Shown: piece by piece, positions 1-13,308 of the stretch
Layout: each line of letters starts with the position of its first letter
Position numbering within the stretch: the first letter of the stretch is position 1
Assembly: GCA_026182355.1 (NCBI GenBank)
Contig: JAPFBL010000943.1
Coordinates: 1 to 64,000, forward strand
DNA length: 64,000 nt
Source: Hermatobates lingyangjiaoensis
Taxonomy: Eukaryota; Arthropoda; Insecta; Hemiptera; Hermatobatidae
Direction: 5' to 3'
Made by a program: the position numbers and the translations under genes
The notes under the pieces: generated by a model
Database searches by the model: none
What the model saw: only the letters and a program-made list of their open reading frames with translations
Told to the model about the DNA's origin: nothing

Positions 1-2879
1 GGCCCAGTGGCTTGAGTGATCGCCGATGACAGTAGTGCAAATGTATTATAAATAAATACAATAAAGACATTTTTTTTATTTTAATATTTGCGTAATATAA
101 ACACTGGTAATAAAGAAAGGTATGGAACCAGAGTAGCCCAGTGGCTTGCGTGCTGGCTGTTGACTGGGAGCACGTTAATCTTTTACGTTTCATACTTTAG
201 AATAGCCAAATGTACCCTTAAAATAATTTCTGTCTGTCGGTTTGTCCACAAAATATTGCCACCATAAGACATATAAAGCTGAAAATTTTATTGTAGGTTC
301 GTGTATGCCTAAAACTTAAAATCTAATCTTTGGATGGATGGAAATTTCAATGATGAAGCGAAGTTATGAACTTTTAAGTCGTGTTTGGCTAAACTACCCA
401 CTGTTTATTTTGAAAATATACAGGTTGTAGCAATTAGGTATTGTTGTTGCGTTAATTCCATTTTTGTACATGAATATTTGCTTATGACAAAATGCTAATA
501 TTTGAATATTATGCTTATTGAGCTTATTGACAAGGTGTTTCCCAGAGTTCAGATGTACAAATTTCAAGAATAAATGGCTTTGTGAAGGAGCAATGCTCAA
601 GCCTTACTAATGAACATGAAGAAAAAATCAGCAAACATGTTCTTACGCTATATCAACCCGAAGATAGAACTTAAAAGTCAGTAAAGAGGGTGATTAGTAA
701 TGAGGAAGTAGTTTATTATCTAACTGAATTTCTTGACTCCGTGACTGCTCTTGGACTGCCTGTTCATCAGTAAAAACTTCAAGTAGGAGCATCATCATGA
801 TGTGACTTAGTATCAGTAACAAATTTCATGTTACGCAACTTAGGTTCCCCGGGAAATGTGCAACTCGGAGTTTGTGCTCTGCACAGATGTGCCGTAGGGG
901 CGGCCATCATGACTGGGTGTGGAATGTGGTGTCTGTGTGTATACCACCCATACCATTGATTCCGAGCCACTGTCTGTTTCCGTTGAAATGATTGCAAAGT
1001 CCTGTCAGAGTCTATTTCGCAATGACATTAACCAAGTCGCAAAGGGAGACGCAGTAATTAAAGTTAGCGAGACCAATTTTTTCTCACATGGTCAACTATA
1101 GTTTACTTGACCAAGGCTCAGAGGTTTCAACTCTTTCTTCTACCATGAACCTGAAGGACAGACAGCTAATGTAGTGTATTTAGAGGCATTTGTTTAACAC
1201 TGTAGTAATAATGGTAATTTCTACTGTTGTATAATTTCTAATGACATTTTGAAATACCAAAAATGACGGAACTTCTGATTCCGTCAAAGACGGGTACGTT
1301 TGCTATGTTTTATATAACTGTAAACTTTTTTTTAATTTAATATTTGCTTAATAAATACACTGGTAATAATGTAAGGTATGGGACCAGAGTAGCCCAGTGG
1401 CTTGCGTGATCGCCGATGATAGTAGTGTAAATGTATTAAATAAATGTAACAAACAAATATTTTTTGTGAATTTAAAATGTGGATAATATAAAAAATGGTA
1501 ATAAAGTAAAGGGATCTAGCCAGGGTAGCCAGTAGCTTGCTTGCTCGCCGATGACAGCAGTGCAAATGTATTATAAATAAATACAACAAAAATATTTTTT
1601 TTTAATTTAATATTTGCGTAATATAAACACTGGTAATAAAGTAAGTAAGGTATGGAACCAGAGTAGGCTTTTGGGACTGGGAGCACGTTATTAGTACTAA
1701 CTCATTTCAAGTTTTCTTTACGTTTCATACTTTTAGTAGCCACATGCACCCTTAGAATAATTTCTGTCTGTCGGTTTGTTCACAAATATTCCCACCATAA
1801 GACATATAAACTGAAACTTTGATTGTAGATTTGTGTATGTCTAACTTAAAATCTAATCTTTGGATGGATGGAATATTCAATGATGAAGCGAAGTTATGAA
1901 CTTTTAAGTCGTGTTTGGCTAACTAAACACACATGTTTATTTTGAAAATATACAGATGTATCAATTAGGTATTGTTAGTTGAGTTTAATTTCATTTGCGT
2001 ACATGAATATTTACTTATAGCAAAATGCTATATGATGACTCTATGCTTATTTGAGGTTATTGACAAGGTGTTTCCCAGAGTTCAAGATGTCCTATCTATT
2101 CAGAATTAAATTGCTTTGTGAACGAGCAATGCTCAAGCCTTACTAATGAACAGCAGGAAAAAATCAGCAAACATGTTCTTACGCTATATCAACCGAAGAT
2201 AGAACTTAAAAGTCTGTAAAGAGAGTGATTAGTAGTGAGGAAGTAGTTTATTATCTAACTGAATTTCTTGACTCCGTCACTGCTTTTGGACTGCCTGTCA
2301 TCAGTAAAAACTTCAAGTAGGAGTATCATCATGCTGTTATTTAGTATCAGTAAATAAATTCATTTACGAATTGAGAGCCCCGGGAAATGAGCAAAGGGTC
2401 ACGACTCGGAGTTTGTGCTCTGGACAGATGTGCCGTAGAGGTGGCCATCATGACTGGGTGTGGAATGTGGAGTCTTTGTCTATACCACCATACCATTGAT
2501 TTCGAGCCACTCTCTGTTTCCGTGATGAAATGATTGCAAAGTCCTGTCAGGGTCTATTTCGCAATGACAATTAACAAGTCGCAAAGGGAGACGCAGGGAA
2601 TTAAAGTTAGCGAGACCAATTTTTTCTCACATGGATAACTATAGTTTACTTGCTCAAGAGTCAGAGGTTCAAACTGTTTGTCTCTTCGTGAACTGAAGGA
2701 CACGACAGCTAATGTGGTGTATTCAGACGATTTGTTTGGCACTGTACTAATAATGGGATTTTCTACTATTCTATAACTTCTAATTGTAGTATTAGTATAG
2801 AGTAATACTATAATTGATATTTTGGAATACCAAGTATAATAGAATTCTTGATTCCGTCAAAGACGGGTACGTTTGCTAG
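1..2879 (+). mobile_element. Helitron dimer, left end outside window
   Basis: Plus strand. Helicase C-terminal remnants are at about 540-1180 and 2090-2740: CERAMLKPY, EEVVYYLTEFLDSV, FFSHGQL and QTANVVYLEAF in different frames, matching Helitron Rep/helicase order. An internal terminus with hairpin 1281-1293 and CTAT at 1303-1306 is followed by a tandem tail at 1320-1660. The true 3' end has hairpin 2854-2866 and CTAG at 2876-2879, then T. The copy is riddled with stops and is not autonomous. Confidence 0.82.
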
Positions 2880-4300
2880 TTTCTTATAAAGAGCTAGTAA
2901 TATATCCTGCTTTTTTTATGTTAAAAACAAGAAAGAAGCAAAGAAAACATCCATTTATGTTAGTGTTACGTATGTATAATATTTTAAAAGTCTGCATGGT
3001 AGTTTTTTCCCTAATGTTAAAAATAATTTCTGGTGCATTGTAATTGCTCTAATTTTTAACTATCATCGATCATGTTGCTTTATCCGCAGAAACTGTTACA
3101 AGTTGATGCGTTACGGTGTGGGGCTATCCTACGAGATCTCTGTTAAGTATTTTAAGTTTTTATAAAATCATAAAGGGTAGAATATAAACTAATTATGCGT
3201 TATTGTGAAGTAGGGTGGGTTTTAACTTAGTGAAATTTAGAATACTATATAAGTAAATAATTACATCAACGCCCCCCATTTTTTTGGGCCCCTGAACGCC
3301 CCCTCTAGGGTTTCAAACGTCCACATTGAGAACGACTCCTCTCAGCCTACACTAAGTTCTGTTTCTTTTACTACTAATTATTATAAACATTCTGTTCTTA
3401 CTTTTGTATGTTTTTGGAATACGTATTTGATCAATTTTTATTAATACTAGTCCAAATGTAAGTAAAATAAATATAATATCAAGTGGTCATATCTGACTTA
3501 TTTCTACTTGTAATAATAATTGTAAGTTTATACAGACTCAAATAGTTATTCAGGATCAAACTAACTATTACAATACAATTTAATATACTTATTTATTCTG
3601 TTACAGTGTTTTATTCTTCTGCCTATGTGAAAGGCTTTTAAGGAAAAACTGACAATGAGAGTTTAATTTCAATCTCTGATATACTTCAATTTTGTTTCTA
3701 TTTCCCGGTCGAAAAATTTAACTATATATTTAAATATCTATTCAATATTTCGACATTCGTCATTATCAGGAAGAAGATTACGAATTACGGGCGATGAGAG
3801 GAAATCTCAACTCAATAAGAAGTAATCCTCTATATATCTAAACTATATTGACAAAAAGGACACACAGATATGAAGCAAGAACGCACTGCTATTTATTGAC
3901 AGCCAGGTCAAACAGAAAATTTGAGACTGTAAGTGTGTTCTTTTAATTTCTCTAGGTTCTTTTTCCTAAATTGAACTCTGTTAGTTCATTTCGTGTCGTA
4001 TTTTGAACGAAAAAGTATATATGCACACATATATTTACAAAAATAGACCTTTCTTACCTTGATTTTTATCCTTGGTATGTTGAAGTATGGAGGGTTAGCG
4101 GTATCATTTCATAGTCAATGTTCAGCTGAGAAATGACAGGGTGTCATCAAAAGAAAGAACCCTGTCCTTCGGCTGTATAATAAAAGTACTAGTTACAACT
4201 TCTTTAAGACATAATAGTTTGGAGACAAAAAGGAAATTTACATAAATAAAATTAACACCAATTAATAATCAAATAAGTTTTATTTCAGGATTAGACAATG
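2880..4300. other. unit 1 spacer
   Basis: Non-coding blocks shared with 11170-13200, 28810-30700 and 34425-35350, including TGTTGCTTTATCCGCAGAAA and GGGCCCCTGAACGCCCCC. Near 3738-3785 the minus strand has a CUGAUAA ... GAAAU motif, a decayed member of the hammerhead-like family. No gene seen. Confidence 0.7.
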
Positions 4301-4716
4301 ATAATGCAAGTATTACCTAAGGATAACATTTCAATACAAACACTTCCTGTTGTCCAGTGGTATTTATTTCACAGTGTTCAAGTATCAGACACTCTTCATA
4401 TGTAGGCTCTGCATATCACTTGCAAAATAAGGTTTAAAATTCGTTTTAAATGAACAATAAAAAGAACCAAACACAACCTTTTAACCTTTCGGTATAATAA
4501 TTCGGATAACATGAGATCTTAATGTTCTTTTAGAGGATGATAGAAACTGCAGTCACGACATTTATATAGTCCATATTGATGTGTACAGAGTATAGGCGAT
4601 TAAAATTACCTCTATAATTTGTTTTATATGAACAATAAAAACAAGATAATTCAGTCTTTTGAACACTTTGAAACACTTCCTGTTTCCAGTCGTGTTCATT
4701 TCACAGTGTTCAAGTA

Positions 4717-7366
4717 TCAGACACTCTTCATATGTTGCTTCTTCATATGCCTTCTAAAACTACTTTTATAATTTGTTTTAAATGAACAATAAAAACAACA
4801 AAACTTAACCTTTTGACCTTTATGAATTCGCATAACATGAGATCTTAATGTTTTCTCTAGACGATGTTCTAAATCTGCAGTCACGACATTTATATAGTCC
4901 ATATTTATGTTTGCAGTCGATATGCCTTGTAAACATACCTCTATGATTTGTTTTATATGAACAATAAAAACAAGAAAATTATTTTATACAGGTGTCTAAG
5001 CTCTATATGTTTTTTCAGACAATGCTTCCAGACACTCTCGAAAGGGCACAAAGCACAGTAATATGTGATTTCAAATGGATTATGAGCAGTGTAAACATGT
5101 TGCTGAAACATTTCACTATTTTTACAAACCTTTTTGCATAGGCGACACTGAAACTGCGGTTGATTCCTATGTTTTAAATTCAAATGGCTGAAATATACAT
5201 CTTTTCTGTTACTCGAATAACCACAAATAGAACAGCTGAAAATGACTTTGGAAGAGTGCTCCCATTTCCTCTGCTTTTACAGTTGATGTTGTAATTTAAA
5301 TGCCTTGTTACATGACTTGCAAGTATATTTGTACACTAACTTAGAATGTTTAGAAAGTTCATGCCTCAAAAGACATCGATTCGTCTTTCCTTCATAAGAA
5401 CAATGCTTACACTTAAAACTTTTTCCAGAATGCAGAGATTTAAAATGATGAGATAAGTATTCCTTGTTAGTCGTCGAATAGCTACATAAACTACATTTCA
5501 ATAAATCTTTACTCGTGTTATGGACAATCATCATATGCGAGACATATATCCAGCAGATATTATTGAACGCACACAGGACATGCTTCTTTAATGTGAACAA
5601 TAATCTATGCCGTTTTAATAAACTCTTGATGGCTGCACTATAATCGCACTCTTGGCAGCTAAAGACTCTACCCCTTAGAGGGTGAGAACGACGCATGTGT
5701 CCTCTTTAAGTTTCGACACTCGGGAATACTTTACTAGGACAGAAGCCACACTTGTGGTCGACGTTGACTGTGACGGGCTCATAATGTTTTATCATCTCCG
5801 ATGGCCGATGATGACTATAACAACACTTATTACATCTAAACATACTTTCCTTACCTGATATAATCACTTTAGCACTATTCTCTATAAAAATGTTTGATTT
5901 TTTGGGGAAACACCCTAGATATTTGGAAAACTCCCTCATATGATGCTGCCAGTCACATTCTTCAGTGAACTCATGATGGCAACAGTAGCACTGATACAAA
6001 TCTTCAGCGGTATCAACATCCCTGATGTATGTAAACGTCTTTCTAGTTTCCACAATTTTTCTCAGCATTACTGAAGATCCTTCCTTATCATTACTACTAT
6101 ATCGACCTATATTTTCGTCTCTAGAAGGCAATGTAGATCTTAAATCATTCTCTATCAGAGCATTTTCTGTTCGTTCTTCTAATCTGTCAAACCTACCACT
6201 GTTTTCATCTGCCTTCACATAAAAGCTAACAGTATTGTAAGAGTCGCTACTCGTTATCACATCCCTGACTTTTTCTTTTATATTGCAACATTTAGTATCG
6301 TCCTTTTCATATTTTATAACGTCTTCTGATTTTGTCCCTCTTCTATCAGAATTGGTTACCTCATTATCTTCCGCCGTTATGTTGATGCATAATGAATTAG
6401 CTATGTTATCCCTGCATTTTGTTATCAGAACATTTTCTGTTTGTTCCTCCAAAGTCTTAAACTCACCACTGTTATCTTCTTCCTTCACACAAGAGCTAAC
6501 TGTATTGTAAGAGTCACTACTCGTTATGACATCACTGACTTCTTCTTTTATATTGCAACATATAGTATCATCCTGTTCATATTGTATAACATCTTCTGAT
6601 TTTGAGTCTATTCCACTGCCCTGGTAAGTATCACAATTTGTTTCTTCATTATTTTCTTCTGTCTTTATGTTGATGCATAATGTATTAGCTATGTTATTCC
6701 TGATGACATCATCGCAGTCTCTTCTGGCTTTCATCTTGCCGTTAACTATGTTCTGATCTTGACTTTGCTGATTTCATTACACTCTAGTTCTCCGTGTACA
6801 CTGAAGTTCTACACTTCCTTTAGGATATTACTGCGACTGAAAGACTTTGATTTTACAATGTCAACGAGTTTGACTAAACATCCTTTAGTCTACCAGCACA
6901 TGTTCACCAGTCTTCACCTGAAATTCAAGACTCAACATTAAGCAAGTCTTAGTGACTTCATGTATCGAAAGGCATTACAGTGAAATGATATCAGAATAAA
7001 AAAAAGTCATTGCTGGAATGGACTTGTAAAATATATACACAAGTTTCCATGACTGGGAAAAAAATATAGACGATAAGTACAAATAGAATTGTATGTCATT
7101 TGTACTCTCTTGTCAATCATGGAATGAGCAGTAATAATCATTATAAGCAATCTTGAAAGTATAAATAAACGTTAAATAAAAAAAAATGAACGCATCTATA
7201 TTTCAATGCAATATTTGTCTAATTAACTACAGGAGTGATAAAGTTTCTTAGCATTTTCAAGCAGGATTGAACAAAAATGTGACATAAATCATGAATCTAA
7301 CAATTCCAAAATTCATTTGAAACACAAAATCACATTACCTTCTTAAATATTCAAATAGCCCAACAT
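4717..7366 (-). pseudogene. multi-C2H2 zinc-finger gene, copy 1, heavily degraded
   Basis: Exon 3 remains as pieces: 5706-6734 (acidic block, duplicated internally as in copy 3), 5277-5696, 4953-5183 and 4717-4902 (fingers). There are at least four frame breaks. The MHARRL start region (about 6880-6917) has lost its Met and gained a stop. The exon 1 region survives at 7339-7366, but ATT AAA has become ATT TAA. No 63-base exon 2 can be found between them. Fingers such as FKCKHCSYEGKT remain recognisable. The duplicated acidic block it shares with copy 3 suggests common descent or conversion between these two. Confidence 0.85.
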
Positions 7367-8249
7367 TGTATTCAATATATAACAGTGGGAGGAGGTTTCA
7401 CACAGTGTTGCATGACTTAGAATTCTTTTTCCAATCTGATACTATGTTCTGTAATTTTACTAGTAATTCTCCAAAACATGCCGTTCTTACTTTTGTATAT
7501 TCTTTGAGTTCATATTTGATCAATTTTATTAATTCTACTAGTCCAAATATAAGTAAAATAAATATATCATCAAGTGGTTATATCTGACAAGTTGCTTCTA
7601 ATTGTAATAACTCCTGGTAAATAAATTGAATTGTTTACATTCATATTAATATGTAATGAATATTTAAGGAAAGTGAACGACATGCATGGCTTATTGAGAA
7701 GGGTAGTTTATCCTTTTAAATAGATATATATATATATATATATTTAAGTTATAACAAAGCTATCATAAAATTAGATGCTTAAATGAATGTATTCTATATT
7801 TCTACAACATTGTTGTCAGGTGACAAACTGTATCGAAACACTACCTTACAGTGGAATATTTCGTCTCCTGAAGAGGGCAGAGTATTCTCGATATATGGGC
7901 GAGATATTGCTATGACTATCTATGCGGTTTTTTTAAAAACATTTTACATAATATAAATTTGACTTCTTCAGTTTCAAATTGTAGTCTCATTGCCAATGCA
8001 TCAGTTTTTACTTTAAACCTTTTTCGTAGGAAAACTATAAAATTTTCAAATAGAAGTATTATAATAAGATTTACTGTAGTACTTAGTTTTTGTGTTTCAA
8101 AATTATGTTCTTCTGCCAATGTAAAAAGTTTTAAGCAGAAACTCAAAAATTTTGCAATGAGAGCTTAAATTGAACCTGAAGAACTGACCAATCTCTGACA
8201 AAAATTAACTTTGTTTCTAATTCACGGTCGATATTTATATATATATATA
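7367..8249. other. spacer between unit 1 and a Helitron
   Basis: Matches 11860-12500 in patches. 7861-7890 has a decayed CTGAAGAGGGCAG motif. (AT)n at 7723-7742. No gene seen. Confidence 0.65.
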
Positions 8250-10263
8250 CTAGCAAACGTACCCGTCTTTGACGGAATCAAAAATTCTATTTTACTTGGT
8301 ATTCCAAAATATCAATTATAGTATTATACTAATACTACAATTAGAAGTTATAGAATAGTAGAAAATACCATTATTAGTACAGTGCTAAACAAATGCCACT
8401 GTATACAAAGATTAGATTTTAAGTTAGACAAACACAAATCTACAATCAATGTTTCAGCTTTATATGTCTTATGGTGGCAATATTTTGTCGACAAACCGAT
8501 AGACAGAAATTATTCTAAGGGTACATGTGGCTACTCTGAAGTATGAAACGTAAAGAAAACTTGAAATGAGTTAGTTCTAATTAACGTGCTCCCAGTCAAC
8601 AGCCAGCACGCAAGCCACTGGGCTACTCTGGTTCCATACCTTACTTTATTACTAGTGTTTATATTACGCAAATATTAAAATAAAAAAAATGTCTTTATTG
8701 TATTTATTTATAATACATTTGCACTACTGTCATCGGCGATCACGCAAGCCACTGAGCTACTCTGGTCCCATACCTTACATTATTACCAGTGTATTTATTA
8801 AGCAAATATTAAATTAAAAAAAAGTTTACAGTTATATATACTACATAGCAAACGTACCCGTCTTTGACGGAATCAGAAGTTCCTGTTTTGGTTTATTGCC
8901 GTGTGCCTATGCCTTTCGGCTATACCACGGAGGAATCAGAAGTTCCGTCATTTTTGGTATTTCAAAATGTCATTAGAAATTATAGAATAGTAGAAAATAC
9001 CATTATTACTACAGTGTTAAACAAATGCCTCGAAATACACTACATTAGCTGTCTGTCCTTCAGGTTCATGCTAGAAGAAAGAGTTGAAACCTCTGACCCT
9101 TGAGCAAGCAAACTACATTTGACCATGTGAGAAAAACTCGGTTTCGCTACCTTGTATTCCTGCGTTAGATGAAGTCTCCCTCTGCGACTTAGTTAACGTC
9201 ATTGCGAAATACACTCTGACCGGACTTTGCAATCATTTCAACGTAAACAGACAGTGGCTCGGAATCAATGGTATGTGTAGTATACACACAGACTCCCCAA
9301 TACCACATCCAGTCATTATGTCCGCCTCTATGGCATATCTGTGTAGAGCACGAACTCAGAGTCGTGTCCCGTTGCACAGTTTTGGAACACTCATGTTTCG
9401 TAACATGAAATTTGTTACTGCTACTAAATTGCAGCATGATTGGTTCTCCTACTTTAAGTTTTTACTCATGAGCAGGCAGTTCAGGAGAAATAAATTCAGA
9501 GTCAACAAATTCAATTAGATAATGAATTGCTTCTTCATCACTAATCCAATGTCTTTACTGACTTGTAAGGTCTTTCCTCGGTATGATATAGCGTAAGAAC
9601 TTCTCTGTTGATTTTTCCTGCCTGTTCGTATTAAGAGTTGAGAATTACGTTTACGAACTATTTATTCGTAATAGATAGCACATCCTCAACTCTGGGAAAC
9701 ACTTTTTCAAAGATGTCAAATACGCAATATATTCATATGCTCCAATGAAATTAAAATCAACTAACAATACCTACTTGCTTAGCCTGTGTATTTTCAAAAC
9801 AAACTTGTCTGTGAAGTTAGGAAAATACGCTTAAAGCCCTATAACTTCGTTTCTGTACTTAATTATGAATCTATTTAGAGCCTATATTTTAAGTTAGGCA
9901 TACACAACTCCAGTGTCAAAGTTTCAGCTCACCATGTCTTATGGTGGCTGAGTTTACTTGTGACAAACGTTTTTGCTTTAAACGTCCATAACTTCACTTC
10001 TACGTTGAATTTCCAAATAATTCAAAGCCTATATTTTAAGTTGGACCTACACAAATCTACTGTAAAAGTTTCAGCTTTATATGTCTTATGGTAGCTGAGT
10101 TTACTTGTGACAAAGTTTTGCGGACAAACAGACAAACCGACAAACCGACAGAAATTTTTCTAAGGGTGGATTCGGTTTCTCCAATGTATGAAACGTAAAG
10201 AAAACTTGAATTGAGTCAGTTCTAAGCAATGTACAGACAAAATCATTATTTTGTTTATATAGA
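8250..10263 (-). mobile_element. Helitron, head-to-tail dimer
   Basis: Minus strand. The 5' end reads A|TCTATATAAAC at 10263. The 3' end has a CCGTC-AAA-GACGG hairpin and then CTAG at 8250-8253, followed by T, as expected for Helitron insertion between A and T. Inside, at 8847, there is a second 3' terminus-like sequence with CTAT in place of CTAG, followed by a tandem tail (8610-8846) and a second, shortened body. The 9000-9600 part encodes degraded Helitron helicase C-terminal motifs (YLTEFLDS-like, FSHGQL-like, TANVVY-like). It also carries roughly 110-bp non-coding repeats at 9880-10130. Confidence 0.82.
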
Positions 10264-10444
10264 TATATATATTTATATATTGTTGAAACGTGCCCGAGCT
10301 GCTGTATTTACGACTTTCAAATTAAGCTGTATCTTTTTAGACAGTCTGTCGAATTGAAGGTAGTAATTCCCAAAGAAGTTAAAAGAGCCTTGACCAATAG
10401 TAGCGATTGGAGCAAGTTATCCCGGGAACAATATCCCGGACCTT

Positions 10445-10597
10445 AAGAATAGCCACCTTGTTTACAAGTACAACTGTAATAAAGGGATCTGTGAAGCCCT
10501 TCCTACTTGTTACATAGGGTTTACTACAAACTAAGTCAGGAGACTGGAACAGCATAGTTTAAAAGTTTACATTTCAACAAAATATGCCTCCAAATAG
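10445..10597 (+). mobile_element. Penelope-like element GIY-YIG endonuclease fragment
   Basis: One frame with one stop reads SHLVYKYNCNKGICEALPTC, then YIGFTTN and VRRLEQH. The VYKY-x-C ... C-YIG-TT pattern is the GIY-YIG nuclease at the C-terminus of Penelope-like proteins, including the extra Cys residues seen in that group. No reverse transcriptase is adjacent. It sits just outside the 5' end of the Helitron at 10263. Confidence 0.75.
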
Positions 10598-10599
10598 AT

Positions 10600-13250
10600 T
10601 TGGTGTCTACCTATACTAATATATATATATACTGTTTTCATGAAAATACGATTCAAATTGGACAAATACTGTTCAGTGTACATAAAGAGACATAGAGAAA
10701 TTAAAAACACACACTGAAAGTCTGTAATTTTCGGTTGAACCTTCTTCTAGGGAGATAAGACAGGGAAATCAAGCGCACTGGTACACAGACGGTTGGAGAC
10801 CCGGTCTTATAAATGAAAGAAAAAACTAATTACAACCTTAAAAACAAATTTTGGGATAAAATTTCAAATTGTTTGTCTGTTAGCTTTTTATAATTTTAAT
10901 TTTGCTCTATTTGTCGTTTTTACACCCTCAAAATTCCACCCCTGCTAAGCCAGCCAAGCCAGCGTTTTTATTATTTTATTTGTAATCTTGAATATTTATA
11001 ATATATAGAAATAGTAGACGATGTTTACAATAAGTGAACTGGTTCGGCTTACTATACTATTTGACACTGGACAGTAATAACATAATTGGAAAAACAATTT
11101 TCTAACACAACTTTTTGAACAATAATTATATACATATTTCCATTTTATTCAAACATGATGACTCTTACATGAGTAATTTCTTATAAAATGCTAGTAAAAT
11201 ATTGTAATATGCACTTATGTTAAAAACAAGAAAGAAAGTAAAGAAATCTTCCATTTATGTTAGTTTACGTATATATAATATTTTAAAACTCTGCATGGTA
11301 GTTTTTTTCCTCATGTGAAAAATAATTTCTGGTGCAATGTAATTAAACTAGTTTTTTAACTATCATCGATCATGTTGCATTATCCGCAGAAACTGTTACA
11401 AGTTGATTGCGTAGGGTGTGCGGCTATCCTACGAAATCAATTTTAAGTATTTTAAGTTTTGATAACATCATACCAGGTAGAAATATAAACTAATTATGCG
11501 TTATTGTGTAGTAGGTGGGTTTTAACTTTAGTGAAATTTAGAATACTATATAAAGTAAATAAAATTACATCTACGCCATTCATATTTTTCTGGGCCCCTG
11601 AACGCCCCCCTCTAGGTTTGAAACGCCCACTTTGAGAAAAACTGCTCTAAGCCTACACCAAGTTCTGTAGTTTTTTACTACTAATTATTATAAACATTCT
11701 GATTTTACTTTAGTATGTTTTTGGAATGCGTATTTGATCAATTTTACTAATACTAGTCTAAATTTAGGTAAAATAAATATAATATCAAGGCTTGTTTCTA
11801 CTGGTAATAACTCCTGGTAATAAATTGAATTCTTTATCTTTATTAAGTCTCCAAAATAATTCTCTAAAACATTCCGTTCTTACTTTTTTATATTCTTTGA
11901 ATGCACATTTGATCAATTTTATTAATGCTACTTAGTCCAAATATAAGCAAAATAAATATATCATCAAGAGTTTATATCTGACAAGTTGTTTCTACTTGTA
12001 ATAACTCCTGGTAAATAAATTAGATTGTTTACCTTCACATTAATATGTAATGAATATTTAAGGAAAGCCAACGACATGCATGGCTTATTGAGAAGGGTAG
12101 TTTATCCTTTTATTTAGATATATATGTATTTAAGTTATAACAAAGCTATCATAAAATTAGACGCTTACATGAATGAATTCTATATTTCTACAACATTGTT
12201 GTGAGGTGACAAACTGTATCAAAACAACACCTTTCAGTGGGATATTTCGTCTCCTGAAGAGGACAGACGAATGTCGAAAGATGCAAGATATGACTATCTT
12301 TGTGTTGTTTTTTTTATACGTTATATTCATTGATATATATATAAAGTAACTTCATATAAATGTTGGGTCAAAAAAACCTATCTGGATGAATATATATATA
12401 TATATATTCCTAAAATTAATGCTTATATACAAGCAGTTAGTTCTTCAAATTCAAATTAAACTCTCCTTGCCAACGTTTTAATTTTTATTAAAACTTTTTT
12501 TAATAGGCAGTAGTATAAACATAAAAACAAAAAAACTAAGTATGACATTACAATTTAATATACTTATTTATTGTGTTACAGTGTTTTATTCTTCTGCCTA
12601 TAAACTTCAATTTTGTTTCTATTTCCTGGTCGATACATTTAAGTATATATATAAATATCTATTCGATATTTCAAAGTTGGTCATATTCAGGAAGAAGAGT
12701 ACGAAGTACTGGTGATGAGAAGGAAACCAAAACTCAATATTAAGTAATCATCTATATATCTAAACTATATTGACAAAAAGGACACACAAATATGAAGCAG
12801 GAACTCACTGGTATATATCGACGGCCTCGTCAAACGGAAAATTAGAGACTCTAAGTGTGTGCATTTAATTTCTGTAGTTTTCTTTTTCTACATTGAACTC
12901 TATTCCTTTCGTGTCGTCTCTTTTTGTACGTGAATTCTGTTTGTTCGTTTCGTGTAGTATTTCCAACGATAAAGTATATATGCAAATATGTATCTACAAA
13001 AATAGACCTTTCTCTCCTTGATTTTTATCCTTGCTATGTTGGAGTGTCAGGTTGGTATGACAGGGTGTCATTAAACGAAAGAACCTTGTCCTCCGGCTGT
13101 ATAATAAAAGTACTAGTTACAACTCCTTTAAGACATAATAGTTTGGAGACAGAAAGGAAATTTACAGAAAAAAAATTAACACCAATTAATAATCAAAGAT
13201 GTTTTATTTCAGAATTAGACAATGATAATGCAAGTATTTCCTACGGATAA
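10600..13250. other. spacer between units 1 and 2
   Basis: No gene. 11170-11660 repeats the blocks at 2900-3360. At 12255-12283 plus reads CUGAAGA, GACA...UGUC and GAAAG, a hammerhead-like core, also found in mutated form at 7860 and 35075. AATAAA on minus near 13200 is the likely poly(A) signal of copy 2. Confidence 0.65.
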
Positions 13251-13308
13251 CATTTCAATACAAACACTTCCTGTTGTCCAGTCGTATTCATTTCACAGTG
13301 TTCAAGTA

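Noticed and set aside
919..1101. Short ORFs at 779-1101 and 9189-9518 as host genes
   Set aside because: They are out-of-frame or decayed pieces of the Helitron helicase region, repeated in every Helitron copy.
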